Origin: Pelotomaculum terephthalicicum JT
GTDB taxonomy: Bacteria; Bacillota; Desulfotomaculia; Desulfotomaculales; Pelotomaculaceae
Direction of reading: 5' to 3'
Assembly (NCBI RefSeq): GCF_022410535.1
Contig: NZ_JAKNBL010000001.1
Location: 62,001 to 126,000 of the forward strand
Length of the DNA stretch: 64,000 nucleotides
The position numbers and the translations under genes were made by a program. The notes beneath the pieces were generated by a model that did no database searches, had not been told where the DNA came from, and worked only from the letters and a program-made list of their open reading frames with translations. Below are positions 8,862 through 17,693 of the stretch, piece after piece. Position 1 is the first letter of the stretch. Each line of letters begins with the position of its first letter.

Positions 8862-8932
8862 ATAAAAAGGCCACTTTCTTATGACTGCCGCTAGCTGTGA
8901 ATACTAAACCGGCAATCATAAAAAGGGTGGCC
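8862..8932 (-). terminator. Intrinsic terminator of the benzoyl-CoA pathway operon
   Basis: Arms at 8911-8932 and 8869-8889 form an imperfect stem of about 21 bp around a 21-base loop. Read on the minus strand, the hairpin is followed directly by TTTTTATTT. It lies 60 bp downstream of the acyl-CoA dehydrogenase stop and ends the long minus-strand cluster. On the plus strand no T-run follows, so it looks unidirectional. Confidence 0.7.
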
Positions 8933-8993
8933 GCTATATTATGACTAGTGTGATTTCGGTCCTACTGGTTAGCCGTTAAGAACCCTTTTGATT

Positions 8994-10151
8994 CTAGCGG
9001 TCGGGCGCGAAACCAAGCTCAATGTTGGCGATGATCTGCATATGCATGTTGGAGGTTCCCTCCAGGGTCTCGAACTGTTTGCAGTCGCGGAGCCATCTGC
9101 CGCAAGGATACTCATTGGAATACCCGTATGAGCCGTAGATTTTCATGGCCAGGTTGGCGGCATGCACAGATGCCAGGCAGCCTGCCAGCTTGGCGGTGGA
9201 AGTCGCCTTCTGGCTGGGTAATTTGTTGTCTTTTAACCACGCGGCGCGGTAAACGAGTTGCTTGGCCGCCTCATCTTCCAAGATCATTTCAGCAATCTGC
9301 TGCTGAACCATCTGGTGTTTGCCGATCGGCACGCCGAACTGGAAGCGGTCGTTGGCATATTGAATGCAGCCATCCAGGCACGCCCTGGAAAGAGCCGCGC
9401 CGCCAACGGCACAACCCATGCGGGTGTTGTTAAGCTGCCACATGCAAATGAAGAAGCCTTTGTTTAATCCGCCCAACAGATTTTCTTTGGGAACCACTGC
9501 ATCCTCGAAAATCAGTTCCGAGGTCGGAGCAGCATACATACCGACTTTGTCTTCCATAGGAATTCTTTGAACGCCGGGGGTGTTGTTATAGTCAATAACG
9601 AAGCAGGACATCCCTTTAACACCTTTGCCTTTTTCAGTGACAGCATAGAGCAGTCCGATATCGGAAGTGTGCCCGCCGGAAATCCAAGTCTTGGTGCCGT
9701 TGATCAGCCAGTGGTCGCCCTTATCTTCGGCAAAGCACTTCATGCTGGCCACGTCGGAACCTGTGTTGGGCTCGGTGATGGCAAAGCTTCCCGCCCATGT
9801 TCCATCCAGCAGTTTGGGGATCCATTTCTGTTTTTGTTCTTCGGTGCCGTATTCATTAATGGTCATGGCCGGACCCCAGCAGTTGCCGCTGATGGAAAGT
9901 CTCCAGGATGTATGGACCTTGGCTATTTCATACAGGGCGATAACGCCTTCCATCCAGCCCATGCCGTTTCCGCCGTATTCTTCCGGAATGCTCCAGCCCA
10001 GCAGGCCCAGTTCACCCATTTTGGTTAAAATCTCTCTGCGATAGTAATGGTTCTTTTCATCCTCTTCAACGTAAGGAGCGATTTCCTTTTCCGCAAAGTT
10101 GCGGGCCATATCCTGTACCATTTTTTGTTCTTCTGTCAACCCAAAATCCAT
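8994..10151 (-). CDS. Acyl-CoA dehydrogenase (glutaryl-CoA/dicarboxylyl-CoA dehydrogenase-like)
   Basis: 385 residues; ATG at 10151 follows GGAGGG. This flavoprotein oxidises an acyl-CoA to the 2-enoyl-CoA and passes electrons to ETF. Visible marks are FAITEPNTGSDVASM (FAD/substrate loop), WISGGHTSDIG, RMGCAVGGAALSRACLD, KIYGSYGYSNEYP and the catalytic Glu in LEGTSNM near the end. In the substrate region it carries HTSWRLS with an Arg at residue 84, similar to the carboxylate-binding Arg of glutaryl-CoA dehydrogenases and unlike butyryl-CoA dehydrogenases. Last gene of thl-hbd-crt-acd, so a role in dicarboxylyl- or short-chain acyl-CoA oxidation is likely. Exact substrate unproven. Confidence 0.88.
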   Translation of the reverse strand: MDFGLTEEQKMVQDMARNFAEKEIAPYVEEDEKNHYYRREILTKMGELGLLGWSIPEEYGGNGMGWMEGVIALYEIAKVHTSWRLSISGNCWGPAMTINEYGTEEQKQKWIPKLLDGTWAGSFAITEPNTGSDVASMKCFAEDKGDHWLINGTKTWISGGHTSDIGLLYAVTEKGKGVKGMSCFVIDYNNTPGVQRIPMEDKVGMYAAPTSELIFEDAVVPKENLLGGLNKGFFICMWQLNNTRMGCAVGGAALSRACLDGCIQYANDRFQFGVPIGKHQMVQQQIAEMILEDEAAKQLVYRAAWLKDNKLPSQKATSTAKLAGCLASVHAANLAMKIYGSYGYSNEYPCGRWLRDCKQFETLEGTSNMHMQIIANIELGFAPDR

Positions 10152-10272
10152 TCTATTCCCTCCTAGTATTAAATTATATTGGTGCAAATGGTGATTTCTA
10201 TAGCCCATTAGCTATTCACGGGCAGAAACCACCAAAAACATCTGGATTATTTAGCTGCAAAAACAGCATAAA

Positions 10273-11055
10273 CTACTCGCCTTTAAACTCCACTTTACGT
10301 TTCTCTAAAAAGGCGCTCATACCTTCTTTTTGGTCGGCAGTTGAGAAAATCACGCCGAAAAGGTCGGCTTCAATATTAAAGGCCTTTTCCTGATCCATAT
10401 CCAGGCCCTGGTTAATAGCTTCTTTGGTAAACCTTACGCCGACCGGACCCATTGAGGCAATGCGTTTAGCCATCTTCTTGCAGACATCCATCAACTCATC
10501 GGCCGGCACAACCTTGCTGACCAGGCCAAACCTCAGCGCAGCCTGAGCATCGTAAATATCGCCGGTAAAGAGTATCTCTTTGGCGACACCGGGGTTCACC
10601 AGCCGCGCCAGGCGCTGAGTGCCGCCGAAGCCGGCCATGATACCGAGACTTACTTCCGGCTGGCCGAACTTGGCCTTCTCGGAGGCCACGCGGATGTCGC
10701 AGGCCATGCTCAGTTCGCAGCCGCCGCCAAGGGCAAAGCCGTTTACCGCGGCTATCACCGGTTTCGGCATGTTCTCAATCTGGCTGAATACTTTTTGGCC
10801 ATGACGGCTGAATTCCTGTGCCTGCATGGGAGTCAGGGATAACATGTAGGCGATGTCGGCGCCCGCTACAAAAGCTTTTTCACCGGCGCCGGTTAAAATA
10901 ATTACCTTTACCGACTGATTGGCGGCTAATTCAGCCATGGCTTCGCCCAACTCCGCGATGGTCTGATGATCGAGCGCGTTCAGTGCTTTGGGACGGTTGA
11001 TGCTCACCACCGCAATCTCGTTATCAAAATCCACCAGAATATTATTCCACGCCAT
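10273..11055 (-). CDS. crt: Enoyl-CoA hydratase (crotonase)
   Basis: 260 residues, the usual length for crotonases. It hydrates crotonyl-CoA to 3-hydroxybutyryl-CoA. The oxyanion-hole segments are FVAGADIAYM and AAVNGFALGGGCELSMACD, and both catalytic glutamates of the family are present (GGGCE and FGQPEVSLGIMAGFGGTQRL). The gene starts 18 bp after the 3-hydroxybutyryl-CoA dehydrogenase gene and is followed by an acyl-CoA dehydrogenase, giving the order thl-hbd-crt-acd that completes conversion of crotonyl-CoA to acetyl-CoA. The symbol is given by function; related hydratases with broader substrates cannot be excluded. Confidence 0.9.
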   Translation of the reverse strand: MAWNNILVDFDNEIAVVSINRPKALNALDHQTIAELGEAMAELAANQSVKVIILTGAGEKAFVAGADIAYMLSLTPMQAQEFSRHGQKVFSQIENMPKPVIAAVNGFALGGGCELSMACDIRVASEKAKFGQPEVSLGIMAGFGGTQRLARLVNPGVAKEILFTGDIYDAQAALRFGLVSKVVPADELMDVCKKMAKRIASMGPVGVRFTKEAINQGLDMDQEKAFNIEADLFGVIFSTADQKEGMSAFLEKRKVEFKGE

Positions 11056-11073
11056 TTTTACACCCCCGTCGCG

Positions 11074-11922
11074 TTAGTACTGGTAAAACCCTCTGCCAGT
11101 CTTACGGCCAAGCCAGCCGGCAGCCACGTATTTGCGCAGGAGCGGGCACGGGCGGTACTTGGGATCGCCGAGGCCGCGGTATAATACTTCCATGATTGAC
11201 AGGCAGGTGTCCAGGCCAATCAGGTCACCGAGAGCAAGCGGGCCCATCGGGTGGTTCGCGCCCAGCTTCATCACCTGGTCAATCGCTTCCGGCGAAGCGA
11301 CGCCTTCATGGAGACAGTATATCGCTTCATTGATCATCGGTATGAGAATGCGGTTTACCGCAAAACCGGGAGCGTCGTTCACTTCCGCAGGAACCTTACC
11401 CATTTTTTCGCTGGCAGTCTTAACGAGCTCATAAGTTTCATCGGATGTTGCCAGGCCCCGGATGACTTCTACCAACTTCATCACGGGAACAGGATTCATA
11501 AAGTGCATACCAATCACTTTGTCCGGCCGTTTAGTAACAGCAGCTACTTCGGTGATGGGCAGCGAGGAGGTGTTTGTAGCAAGAATCGCTTCAGGCTTGC
11601 ATACTTCATCAAGTTCCTTAAAGATCTTGCCTTTGATTCCCATATTCTCAATAGCCGCCTCAATCACCAAGTCGACGTCCTTCGCGTCCTGCAGGCTGAT
11701 GGACGGGGTAATTTTTGCCATTAAGGCTGCTTTGGCCGCTTCATCAAGACGCCCTTTGCTGACATCCTTTGACAGGTTTTTGTCTATCAAACCAATGCCT
11801 TTGTTAACAAACGTGTCATTGATATCATTAAGAACCACATCATAACCGGCAGCGATCGATACCTGAGCAATGCCTGAACCCATCTGGCCGGCGCCGATAA
11901 CCATAATTTTCTTAATTTCCAT
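11074..11922 (-). CDS. hbd: 3-hydroxybutyryl-CoA dehydrogenase
   Basis: 282 residues from the ATG at 11922 after GGAAGGAG. It oxidises 3-hydroxybutyryl-CoA to acetoacetyl-CoA with NAD(P). The Rossmann motif [17 protein letters not shown] is at the N terminus, followed by [38 protein letters not shown] (catalytic His) and the C-terminal domain with [16 protein letters not shown]. Length and motifs fit the clostridial Hbd type. It lies between thiolase and crotonase genes; a 10-bp inverted repeat sits between it and the thiolase gene. Confidence 0.93.
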   Translation of the reverse strand: MEIKKIMVIGAGQMGSGIAQVSIAAGYDVVLNDINDTFVNKGIGLIDKNLSKDVSKGRLDEAAKAALMAKITPSISLQDAKDVDLVIEAAIENMGIKGKIFKELDEVCKPEAILATNTSSLPITEVAAVTKRPDKVIGMHFMNPVPVMKLVEVIRGLATSDETYELVKTASEKMGKVPAEVNDAPGFAVNRILIPMINEAIYCLHEGVASPEAIDQVMKLGANHPMGPLALGDLIGLDTCLSIMEVLYRGLGDPKYRPCPLLRKYVAAGWLGRKTGRGFYQY

Positions 11923-11936
11923 ATGATACTCCTTCC

Positions 11937-11983
11937 AAACCCTCATCCATCGGATCATGGCCTTATAACAACAATGAGGGTTT
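11937..11983 (-). other. Intercistronic stem-loop before hbd
   Basis: AAACCCTCAT at 11937-11946 and ATGAGGGTTT at 11974-11983 are perfect complements around a 27-base loop. The hairpin sits just upstream of the ribosome binding site of hbd and has no T-run, so it is more likely an mRNA-stability or translational element than a terminator. Confidence 0.5.
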
Positions 11984-12017
11984 AATTTCTTTCCATGGTT
12001 AATCTCAACCGGACAAT

Positions 12018-13202
12018 TTATTTAATATTTTCCACGGTCATCGCCACGCCCTGGCCGCCGCCGATGCACATGGTGGCAAGGCCGTAACGTCCGTTCCGCT
12101 TCTTTAACTCGTAAAGCAGGGTCGTCAGGATTCGCGCACCGCTGGCGCCGATTGGGTGGCCGATGGCGATAGCGCCGCCGTTAAAATTCACCTTGTCCAT
12201 CGGCAGATCCAGAGCACGGATGCAGGTTAGGGCCTGCGATGCAAACGCCTCGTTAGCTTCGATCACGTCAAAGTCGGCCACGGTAAGTCCGGCCTTGGCC
12301 ATCGCCTTCTTGCTGGCGGGAATTGGCCCGGTGCCCATATAGGCGGGGTCCACGCCCGCGGTGGCAAAGGATTTGATCACAGCCATGGGTTTTAGTCCCA
12401 GTTCTTTCGCTTTTTCAGCGGACATCACCACTGTCGCGGCAGCGGCGTCATTGATCCCGGAGGCGTTCCCGGCGGTAACGGTGCCGCCTTTTTTGAAAAC
12501 GGCGGGCAGCTTGGCCAGGGCTTCTACTGTGGCGCCCCGGCGCGGTAATTCGTCCGTGTCAAAATACACGGGATCGCCCTTTTTCTGGGGAATAGGCACC
12601 GGGACAATTTCGTCTTTAAATCTTCCGGAATCAATGGCCGCAATGGCCTTGTTATGGCTGTCAACAGCCAATTGGTCCTGGTCTTCCCTGGATATTCCAT
12701 ATTTTACCGAGAGGTTTTCGGCAGTCATGCCCATGTGGATATCGTTAAAAGCACACCACAGGCCGTCTTTGACCATCTCGTCGGTAAGAGTGCTGTCGAA
12801 CATGCGGTAGCCCCACCTGGCCTTGTCCAGCACGTAGGGGGCGGCGCTCATGTTTTCCATGCCGCCGGCCACGACTATGTCAGCCTGCTCGGACATAATT
12901 TGCTGGGCGGCCAGCATAATTGACTTCATCCCGGAACCGCAGACGATGCCCATTGTATAAGCCGGTGTTTCAATAGGCAGACCGGCTTTCAAAGAGGCCT
13001 GGCGCGCGGGGTTTTGACCGAGGCCTGCGGTCAAAACATTGCCCATGATCACTTCTTCGACTTGCTCGACAGTAATCCCGGCCCTCTTGATTGCTTCCTT
13101 AATCACCAAGGCGCCCAGTTCGACAGCAGGAGTATTCTGCAGCGAACCGCCATACTTACCCACCGCGGTGCGCACCGCGCTGACGATAACAACTTCCTTC
13201 AT
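12018..13202 (-). CDS. thl: Acetyl-CoA C-acetyltransferase (thiolase)
   Basis: 394 residues from ATG 13202 (AAGGA site 8 bases upstream; ATG at 13211 is an alternative three codons longer). It cleaves acetoacetyl-CoA to two acetyl-CoA or the reverse. The nucleophilic Cys88 lies in [11 protein letters not shown], the second active-site segment is NEAFASQ, His is in [15 protein letters not shown], and the C-terminal proton-relay Cys is in [10 protein letters not shown]. Classic biosynthetic/degradative thiolase length. First gene of thl-hbd-crt-acd, separated from etfA by a structured terminator-like region. Confidence 0.93.
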   Translation of the reverse strand: MKEVVIVSAVRTAVGKYGGSLQNTPAVELGALVIKEAIKRAGITVEQVEEVIMGNVLTAGLGQNPARQASLKAGLPIETPAYTMGIVCGSGMKSIMLAAQQIMSEQADIVVAGGMENMSAAPYVLDKARWGYRMFDSTLTDEMVKDGLWCAFNDIHMGMTAENLSVKYGISREDQDQLAVDSHNKAIAAIDSGRFKDEIVPVPIPQKKGDPVYFDTDELPRRGATVEALAKLPAVFKKGGTVTAGNASGINDAAAATVVMSAEKAKELGLKPMAVIKSFATAGVDPAYMGTGPIPASKKAMAKAGLTVADFDVIEANEAFASQALTCIRALDLPMDKVNFNGGAIAIGHPIGASGARILTTLLYELKKRNGRYGLATMCIGGGQGVAMTVENIK

Positions 13203-13239
13203 TTGGCACATCCTTTCTCTAAAAACGGCATCCTGCCTG

Positions 13240-13347
13240 ATACGTAAATAAACAAAAAGTTTGCTGGAACCCTCCCCAAGAGACCCCTGGGGAACTCAAT
13301 CCATTGAGGGTTCTGTCAAAAGTTTCTGCTTGAGAAGTGTTCCAGCA
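13240..13347 (-). terminator. Complex stem-loop/terminator between etfA and thl
   Basis: TGCTGGAAC (13262-13270) pairs perfectly with GTTCCAGCA (13339-13347). An overlapping alternative pairing is GAACCCTC (13267-13274) with GAGGGTTC (13306-13313), with a small CCCC/GGGG hairpin inside. Read on the minus strand, T-rich sequence (ACTTTTTGTTTATTT) follows the outer stem. It lies downstream of etfA and upstream of thl, so it probably ends or attenuates etf transcription. The two overlapping pairings could exclude each other. Confidence 0.5.
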
Positions 13348-13372
13348 GCATTCACATATGTGAAACTAATTC

Positions 13373-14356
13373 TTATTTGGCTATAACTTTCTTGATTTCC
13401 TCGGTCAAGATAGGCACTACTTCAAAGAGGTCGCCGACAATACCATAGTCAGCCGCTTTAAAGATAGCGGCTTCTTCATCTTTATTAATCGCCACGATGC
13501 ACTTGGAAGAGCTCATCCCGGCCATATGCTGGATGGCGCCGGAGATGCCGCAGGCGAAATAAAGAGTGGGGGACACAACCTTGCCGGTCTGTCCGACCTG
13601 GAGGTTTTGCCCGATCCAACCGGCGTCGACACAAGCGCGTGAGGCGCCGACAGCCCCGCCGAGCACGTCGGCCAGGTCTTCCAGAACCTTAAAGCCTTCC
13701 GGACCTTTCACGCCGCGTCCGCCGGACACGATCACGTTTGCCTCGGTGAGTTCCGGCCTGGAGGAAACCTGCAGAATGACATCTTTAATTACCTGGCGCA
13801 GGTCGGAGGCATCCAGGTTCACAGCGTAGTTAACCACTTCGCCTTTGCCCGCTGCCGGTTCGGCAGTCAGCACGTTGGGGCGGATAGTGGCCATTGCCGG
13901 GCTGGATTCGGGAACGCCGGCTTTTAACAAAGCTTTGCCGGAATATACGGGACGGGTGAATACCAAGCCGCCGCCTTCAACATCTATCGCGATGCAGTCG
14001 GACAGCAGGCCGGCTTTAACCTTCTGCGCTGTTTTGGCAGCCAGGTCGCGGCCCAGCACGGTGCAGCCGAGCAGCACTGTGGCGGGATCCGTTTCTTTGA
14101 TCAGGTCGGCCAAAACTTTGCTATAAGCGTCTGTGGTATATTGTGCTAACTTATCATCTTCGGCCACGTAAATCTTGTCGGCTCCGTATTCGGCAAGCGA
14201 GCCTGCCAAACCTGCCACGCCTTTACCAATCAGGACGGCGGCAAGCTCATCACCGGTCTGACCAGCTATTTTACGGCCGGCGCTTAACATCTCGAAAGCC
14301 ACGTTTTTCACTTTACCATCTTTTACTTCTGCAAATACAAGTATTCCTTTTGCCAT
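13373..14356 (-). CDS. etfA: Electron transfer flavoprotein alpha subunit
   Basis: 327 residues. EtfA binds FAD and, with EtfB, accepts electrons from acyl-CoA dehydrogenases. The FAD-binding C-terminal segment is complete: [31 protein letters not shown], the [18 protein letters not shown] region, QHMAGM and [13 protein letters not shown]. Starts 16 bp after etfB with a GGGAGGGG site. The pair is placed among the dehydrogenases of the benzoyl-CoA lower pathway. Nothing in the window (no FixABCX or Bcd-fused set) shows whether it bifurcates electrons. Confidence 0.95.
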   Translation of the reverse strand: MAKGILVFAEVKDGKVKNVAFEMLSAGRKIAGQTGDELAAVLIGKGVAGLAGSLAEYGADKIYVAEDDKLAQYTTDAYSKVLADLIKETDPATVLLGCTVLGRDLAAKTAQKVKAGLLSDCIAIDVEGGGLVFTRPVYSGKALLKAGVPESSPAMATIRPNVLTAEPAAGKGEVVNYAVNLDASDLRQVIKDVILQVSSRPELTEANVIVSGGRGVKGPEGFKVLEDLADVLGGAVGASRACVDAGWIGQNLQVGQTGKVVSPTLYFACGISGAIQHMAGMSSSKCIVAINKDEEAAIFKAADYGIVGDLFEVVPILTEEIKKVIAK

Positions 14357-14371
14357 TATTTTTCCCCTCCC

Positions 14372-15130
14372 TTAGATAGCGTTTGCTTCTTCCCGCAACA
14401 GCCGCGCCAGTTCGGCGGCAGCTTGGGGCGCTTCACCGCCAATGATTTTGCCCGCGGCTTTAGCGCTGGGAAGGAAGTAAGATTGTACTTTAACTTTGGC
14501 CGCTACTTGATCGGCACTCAGTCCCAGGTCGCCCAGGGAGAGTTTCTGGATGGGCTTTTTCTTAGCCTGCATAATACCCTTCATTGACGGGTAGCGCGGC
14601 TCGTTCAAGCCCTTCTGAGCAGTAATCACAGCGGGCACCGGCACTTCCACAATCTCGTTGCCGCCTTCGATGTCTCTGGTGGCTGTGGCTTTACCGCCGT
14701 CAATATCCAATTTGGTCACTACATTAATATGCGGCAGGCCAAGTTCCTCGGCAACCCGTACCGCTACCTGGGCGGAACCTTCACGCCACCCGGCCAGGAC
14801 CAGATCGTACGGGATAGTGCTTACCGCTTTAGCCAACACAACGGCTGTGGTATACTCGTCGCCGCCGGCAAGGGCGGGATCTTCCACACTGATAGCTTTG
14901 TCCGCTCCCATAGCCAGCGCTTGACGCATCGCGTCCGGGGTATCCGCCCCGGCAGATATAATAGTTACCTCGCCGCCATTCTTTTCCTTCAGCTTGAGCG
15001 CTTCTTCCACAGCATACTCGTCGTAGGGGTTGATAATCAGGCCAACGCCCTTTTTGTTGATTGCGCCGCCCGCGATCTCGATTTTTGCTTCTGTGTCAAA
15101 GGTTTGTTTCAAGAGAACTGCAATATTCAT
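14372..15130 (-). CDS. etfB: Electron transfer flavoprotein beta subunit
   Basis: 252 residues, standard EtfB length. Features are NPYDEYAVEEALKLKE, the nucleotide-binding stretch ISAGADTPDAMRQALAMGADKAI, and the ETF recognition segment at VPAVITAQKGLNEPRYPSMKGIMQAKKKP. ATG is preceded by GGAGAATGGA. It is followed directly by etfA. Upstream lies the sigma-54 activator gene with 225 bp between; a small GGGAC/GTCCC hairpin is near the start, and no sigma-54 promoter was found in front of it. Confidence 0.95.
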   Translation of the reverse strand: MNIAVLLKQTFDTEAKIEIAGGAINKKGVGLIINPYDEYAVEEALKLKEKNGGEVTIISAGADTPDAMRQALAMGADKAISVEDPALAGGDEYTTAVVLAKAVSTIPYDLVLAGWREGSAQVAVRVAEELGLPHINVVTKLDIDGGKATATRDIEGGNEIVEVPVPAVITAQKGLNEPRYPSMKGIMQAKKKPIQKLSLGDLGLSADQVAAKVKVQSYFLPSAKAAGKIIGGEAPQAAAELARLLREEANAI

Positions 15131-15355
15131 TCCATTCTCCGGTTCCGGGACCTACGTCCCACTCCCGCCGACTACTCGGGAGGCGGCATAGCACCTCACG
15201 CCTTCCATAATAGCGTATCAAATCATGCCGCAAAAACCTTTTCCTTTCCCTTTTTTAGTATCAACTTCATAATTCACTTAACTTCATTTCAAACAACTCA
15301 ACCAGTTATATAATGGACAACACCTCCCGTATTAATTAAATCTGACGAATTGACC

Positions 15356-17494
15356 TTATTTAATTACACTGAAACTGCTTGACTGCTCTTGACGGCTGTT
15401 TTTAAACTGCTTTATTTTTTGTAGTTTTCTGATCACAGTAGACTGGTCAATCCCCAGCACTTTCGCCGCCTTATAAGTGCTCCCGTATAAATTCAGCGCC
15501 TCATTGATCAACTGGCTCTCCATTTCCAGGAGCGCCTCTTTAAAGGGAAGCACTCCCTGCACCATTACTTTCGCTGAAGTATTATGCATTATGTAGCGCA
15601 GGCTTTCCGGCAAGTGCTTGGGGGTAATAATCGTTTCGGGTTCGGTTACCACCATTCTCTCAACAATATTCTCCAGTTCCCTGATATTGCCGGGCCAGTG
15701 GTATTCATAAAATATCTTGAGAACTTCAGGGGAAAACTGCTTCCGGATGCCGTATTTCTTATAATATTTTTCACAAAAGAAATTTAACAGCGGAACAATG
15801 TCTGAACGGCGGTCCCTTAAAGGCGGAATCTGCACCGGAACAACATTCAGGCGGAAAAACAAGTCTTCCCTGAAAGAGCCCTGTTGAACCATGTCTGCCA
15901 AGTTCCGGTTTGTCGCGGCCAAAATGCGCACATCCACACTGCGCGTTTTTGTCCCCCCGACTCTGATGATCTCTCTATCCTGCAGCACCCTTAATAATTT
16001 AACCTGCAGCGACAGCGGCAAATCGCCAATTTCATCCAAGAGCAGGGTACCGTTATGAGCCATTTCAAATATCCCCTGCTTCCCGTCTTTTCCCGCGCCG
16101 GTAAAAGCCCCGCGCTCGTAGCCGAAAAGCTCCGACTCCAATAACGTCTCCGGAATTGCGCCGCAGTTAATTGTGATAAACGGTCCTTGCTTGCGGGCAC
16201 TTTGACTATGAATATGCTTAGCCAGCACTTCCTTGCCCACGCCGGAATCACCAATCAGCAGCACTGTTGAGTCCACCTGGGCCACCCTGGTGCAAAGGTC
16301 AATAACACTTTGCATTTTCGGCGAACTGCTGGTCAAGACCTGTTCTTTATTCCGCTGCTCGTTTCTGTTGCATAATTCCGCCTGATAACGGCGGTTCAGA
16401 TTTTTACTGTCATGCAGTTCCTGTCTTAGCTTTTCGAACTCGGTAAGATCCCGCACGTTGATTACGACCCGCACAATTTCACCACGTTCGTTCGCCACCG
16501 GGTTGCCGGTGATCAGAAGCCTGTTCCCCATCGGTGAAGTTTGCAAATTGGTGACAGCCTTTTTTTTCTTCAAGACAGCATCTACAATTGATGAGGCGTA
16601 ATGACCGTCTTCCACCAGTTTCTGAAAAGGCCGGCCCACGATATCTTTGGCCTTGAGGCCGGTCATCCTGGTATATGCCTCATTTACCTGAGAAACAACA
16701 CCATCACATCTGGCAATTAAAATGCCGTCGTATGAAGATTCAATCAAGGCTTTTAGTTCCTTATTCAGTTCTTTAACAGATTCCAATTCATGAGATATAA
16801 ACTCAATCTCGGAAATGTCCTGAAAAATGCCTACTGCTCCAATAACCTTGCCATCTTCGATAATAGGGCTGCGGTTGCTGACGTATATTCTTGTGCCTAC
16901 CGAATACTTAACCGGAAGCCTTTGGCCGAACTTAGTCTCACCGGTCTCCAGAATTTCCAGCAGGCCGGTTGGTATAACGACATCAGCCAGAAACTTGCCG
17001 ACAGCCTCACTCCTGGCTCTTCGGGTGATCTTCTCGGCAGCGGGGTTGAATGTTGTAATAATCCCGTCTTTGTTTATTGAAATGATCCCTGTATGGGCAG
17101 CGTTAAGTACGGCATCAAGCTCCCGGCTGATAAACTTGGTATAAGGATAAAGAGAAGTGGCCAGGTCATACTTTGTACTGATTCCTTGCAGCTTTCCGTC
17201 AGCGTCAACGATAGCGATTACCTCACTGGGAGCCGTCCAGGCCTCTTCCTGGTATACATCCGGACTCATGCTGATAAAATTTTTATCCATTACTTCAGCC
17301 ACTTTTGTGTCCAGTGAGATTGGCGTCCCGTCACGAAAGGTCAGCCCGCTGCCTACCACTCCGAGCAGACGGCCTTGCTCATCAACGATGCCGACAACTC
17401 CAATGGGATGCTCCTGCCATAAGCGTAAAACATCCCCGATTGTCTGATCCGGACAGAGGGTCAGCGGCGGCTTCTTAATCAGATCAGCTAGCAT
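15356..17494 (-). CDS. CBS-PAS-AAA+ sigma-54-dependent transcriptional activator
   Basis: 712 residues. A pair of CBS motifs (about 1-115) is followed by two PAS domains (about 122-235 and 245-360), a sigma-54 AAA+ domain with Walker A GDSGVGKE (416-423), the sigma-54 contact loop GAFTGA (462-467) and Walker B TLLLDEIGDLP, and a Fis-type helix-turn-helix at the C terminus (STYKAAKVLGIDQSTVIRKL). CBS pairs often bind adenine nucleotides, PAS domains bind small ligands or cofactors. Located within the benzoyl-CoA cluster downstream of a near-consensus sigma-54 promoter (20510-20525), it probably controls that cluster, including itself. The inducer is unknown. Confidence 0.92.
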   Translation of the reverse strand: MLADLIKKPPLTLCPDQTIGDVLRLWQEHPIGVVGIVDEQGRLLGVVGSGLTFRDGTPISLDTKVAEVMDKNFISMSPDVYQEEAWTAPSEVIAIVDADGKLQGISTKYDLATSLYPYTKFISRELDAVLNAAHTGIISINKDGIITTFNPAAEKITRRARSEAVGKFLADVVIPTGLLEILETGETKFGQRLPVKYSVGTRIYVSNRSPIIEDGKVIGAVGIFQDISEIEFISHELESVKELNKELKALIESSYDGILIARCDGVVSQVNEAYTRMTGLKAKDIVGRPFQKLVEDGHYASSIVDAVLKKKKAVTNLQTSPMGNRLLITGNPVANERGEIVRVVINVRDLTEFEKLRQELHDSKNLNRRYQAELCNRNEQRNKEQVLTSSSPKMQSVIDLCTRVAQVDSTVLLIGDSGVGKEVLAKHIHSQSARKQGPFITINCGAIPETLLESELFGYERGAFTGAGKDGKQGIFEMAHNGTLLLDEIGDLPLSLQVKLLRVLQDREIIRVGGTKTRSVDVRILAATNRNLADMVQQGSFREDLFFRLNVVPVQIPPLRDRRSDIVPLLNFFCEKYYKKYGIRKQFSPEVLKIFYEYHWPGNIRELENIVERMVVTEPETIITPKHLPESLRYIMHNTSAKVMVQGVLPFKEALLEMESQLINEALNLYGSTYKAAKVLGIDQSTVIRKLQKIKQFKNSRQEQSSSFSVIK

Positions 17495-17548
17495 AAAATC
17501 TTGTCACCGCCTCACTCCCAGTCATAATAGTGTTACTTTCCGATAGAC

Positions 17549-17572
17549 AGGCTCCGCCGGCGGGCGAAGCCT
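17549..17572. other. Stem-loop 1 in leader of the activator gene
   Basis: AGGCTCCGCC (17549-17558) and GGCGAAGCCT (17563-17572) pair over 10 positions with one G-T pair around a GGCG loop. With the next hairpin it fills much of the 199-bp gap between the carboxyltransferase and activator genes. On the plus strand AATATTTACTTTTTG follows; on the minus strand there is no T-run. Confidence 0.5.
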
Positions 17573-17600
17573 AATATTTACTTTTTGTTAATGGCCTGTC

Positions 17601-17642
17601 GGTGGCGCGGTTTTATGGTTTAAACCCATTAGCCGCGTCACC
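17601..17642. other. Stem-loop 2 in leader of the activator gene
   Basis: Arms at 17601-17618 and 17626-17642 form a GC-rich imperfect stem of about 17 bp with a short AT-rich loop. GACAGGC (17546-17552) and GCCTGTC (17594-17600) are also complementary, so the whole 17546-17642 stretch can fold into alternative structures. It lies downstream of the carboxyltransferase stop on the minus strand and lacks a T-run, so partial termination or mRNA processing is more likely than full termination. Confidence 0.45.
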
Positions 17643-17693
17643 GGCTTGTCTTCAGAAATCACTCCTGATACGATTAATTAATGAATTGTTTTT

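Noticed and set aside
8869-8932. Long imperfect inverted repeat considered as a mobile element
   Set aside because: A T-run follows directly on the minus strand and it stands right after an operon end, so an intrinsic terminator explains it.
15131-15355. Possible sigma-54 promoter before etfB
   Set aside because: GC and CC pairs occur but with 11-base spacing and without TGGCA; not accepted as a -24/-12 element.
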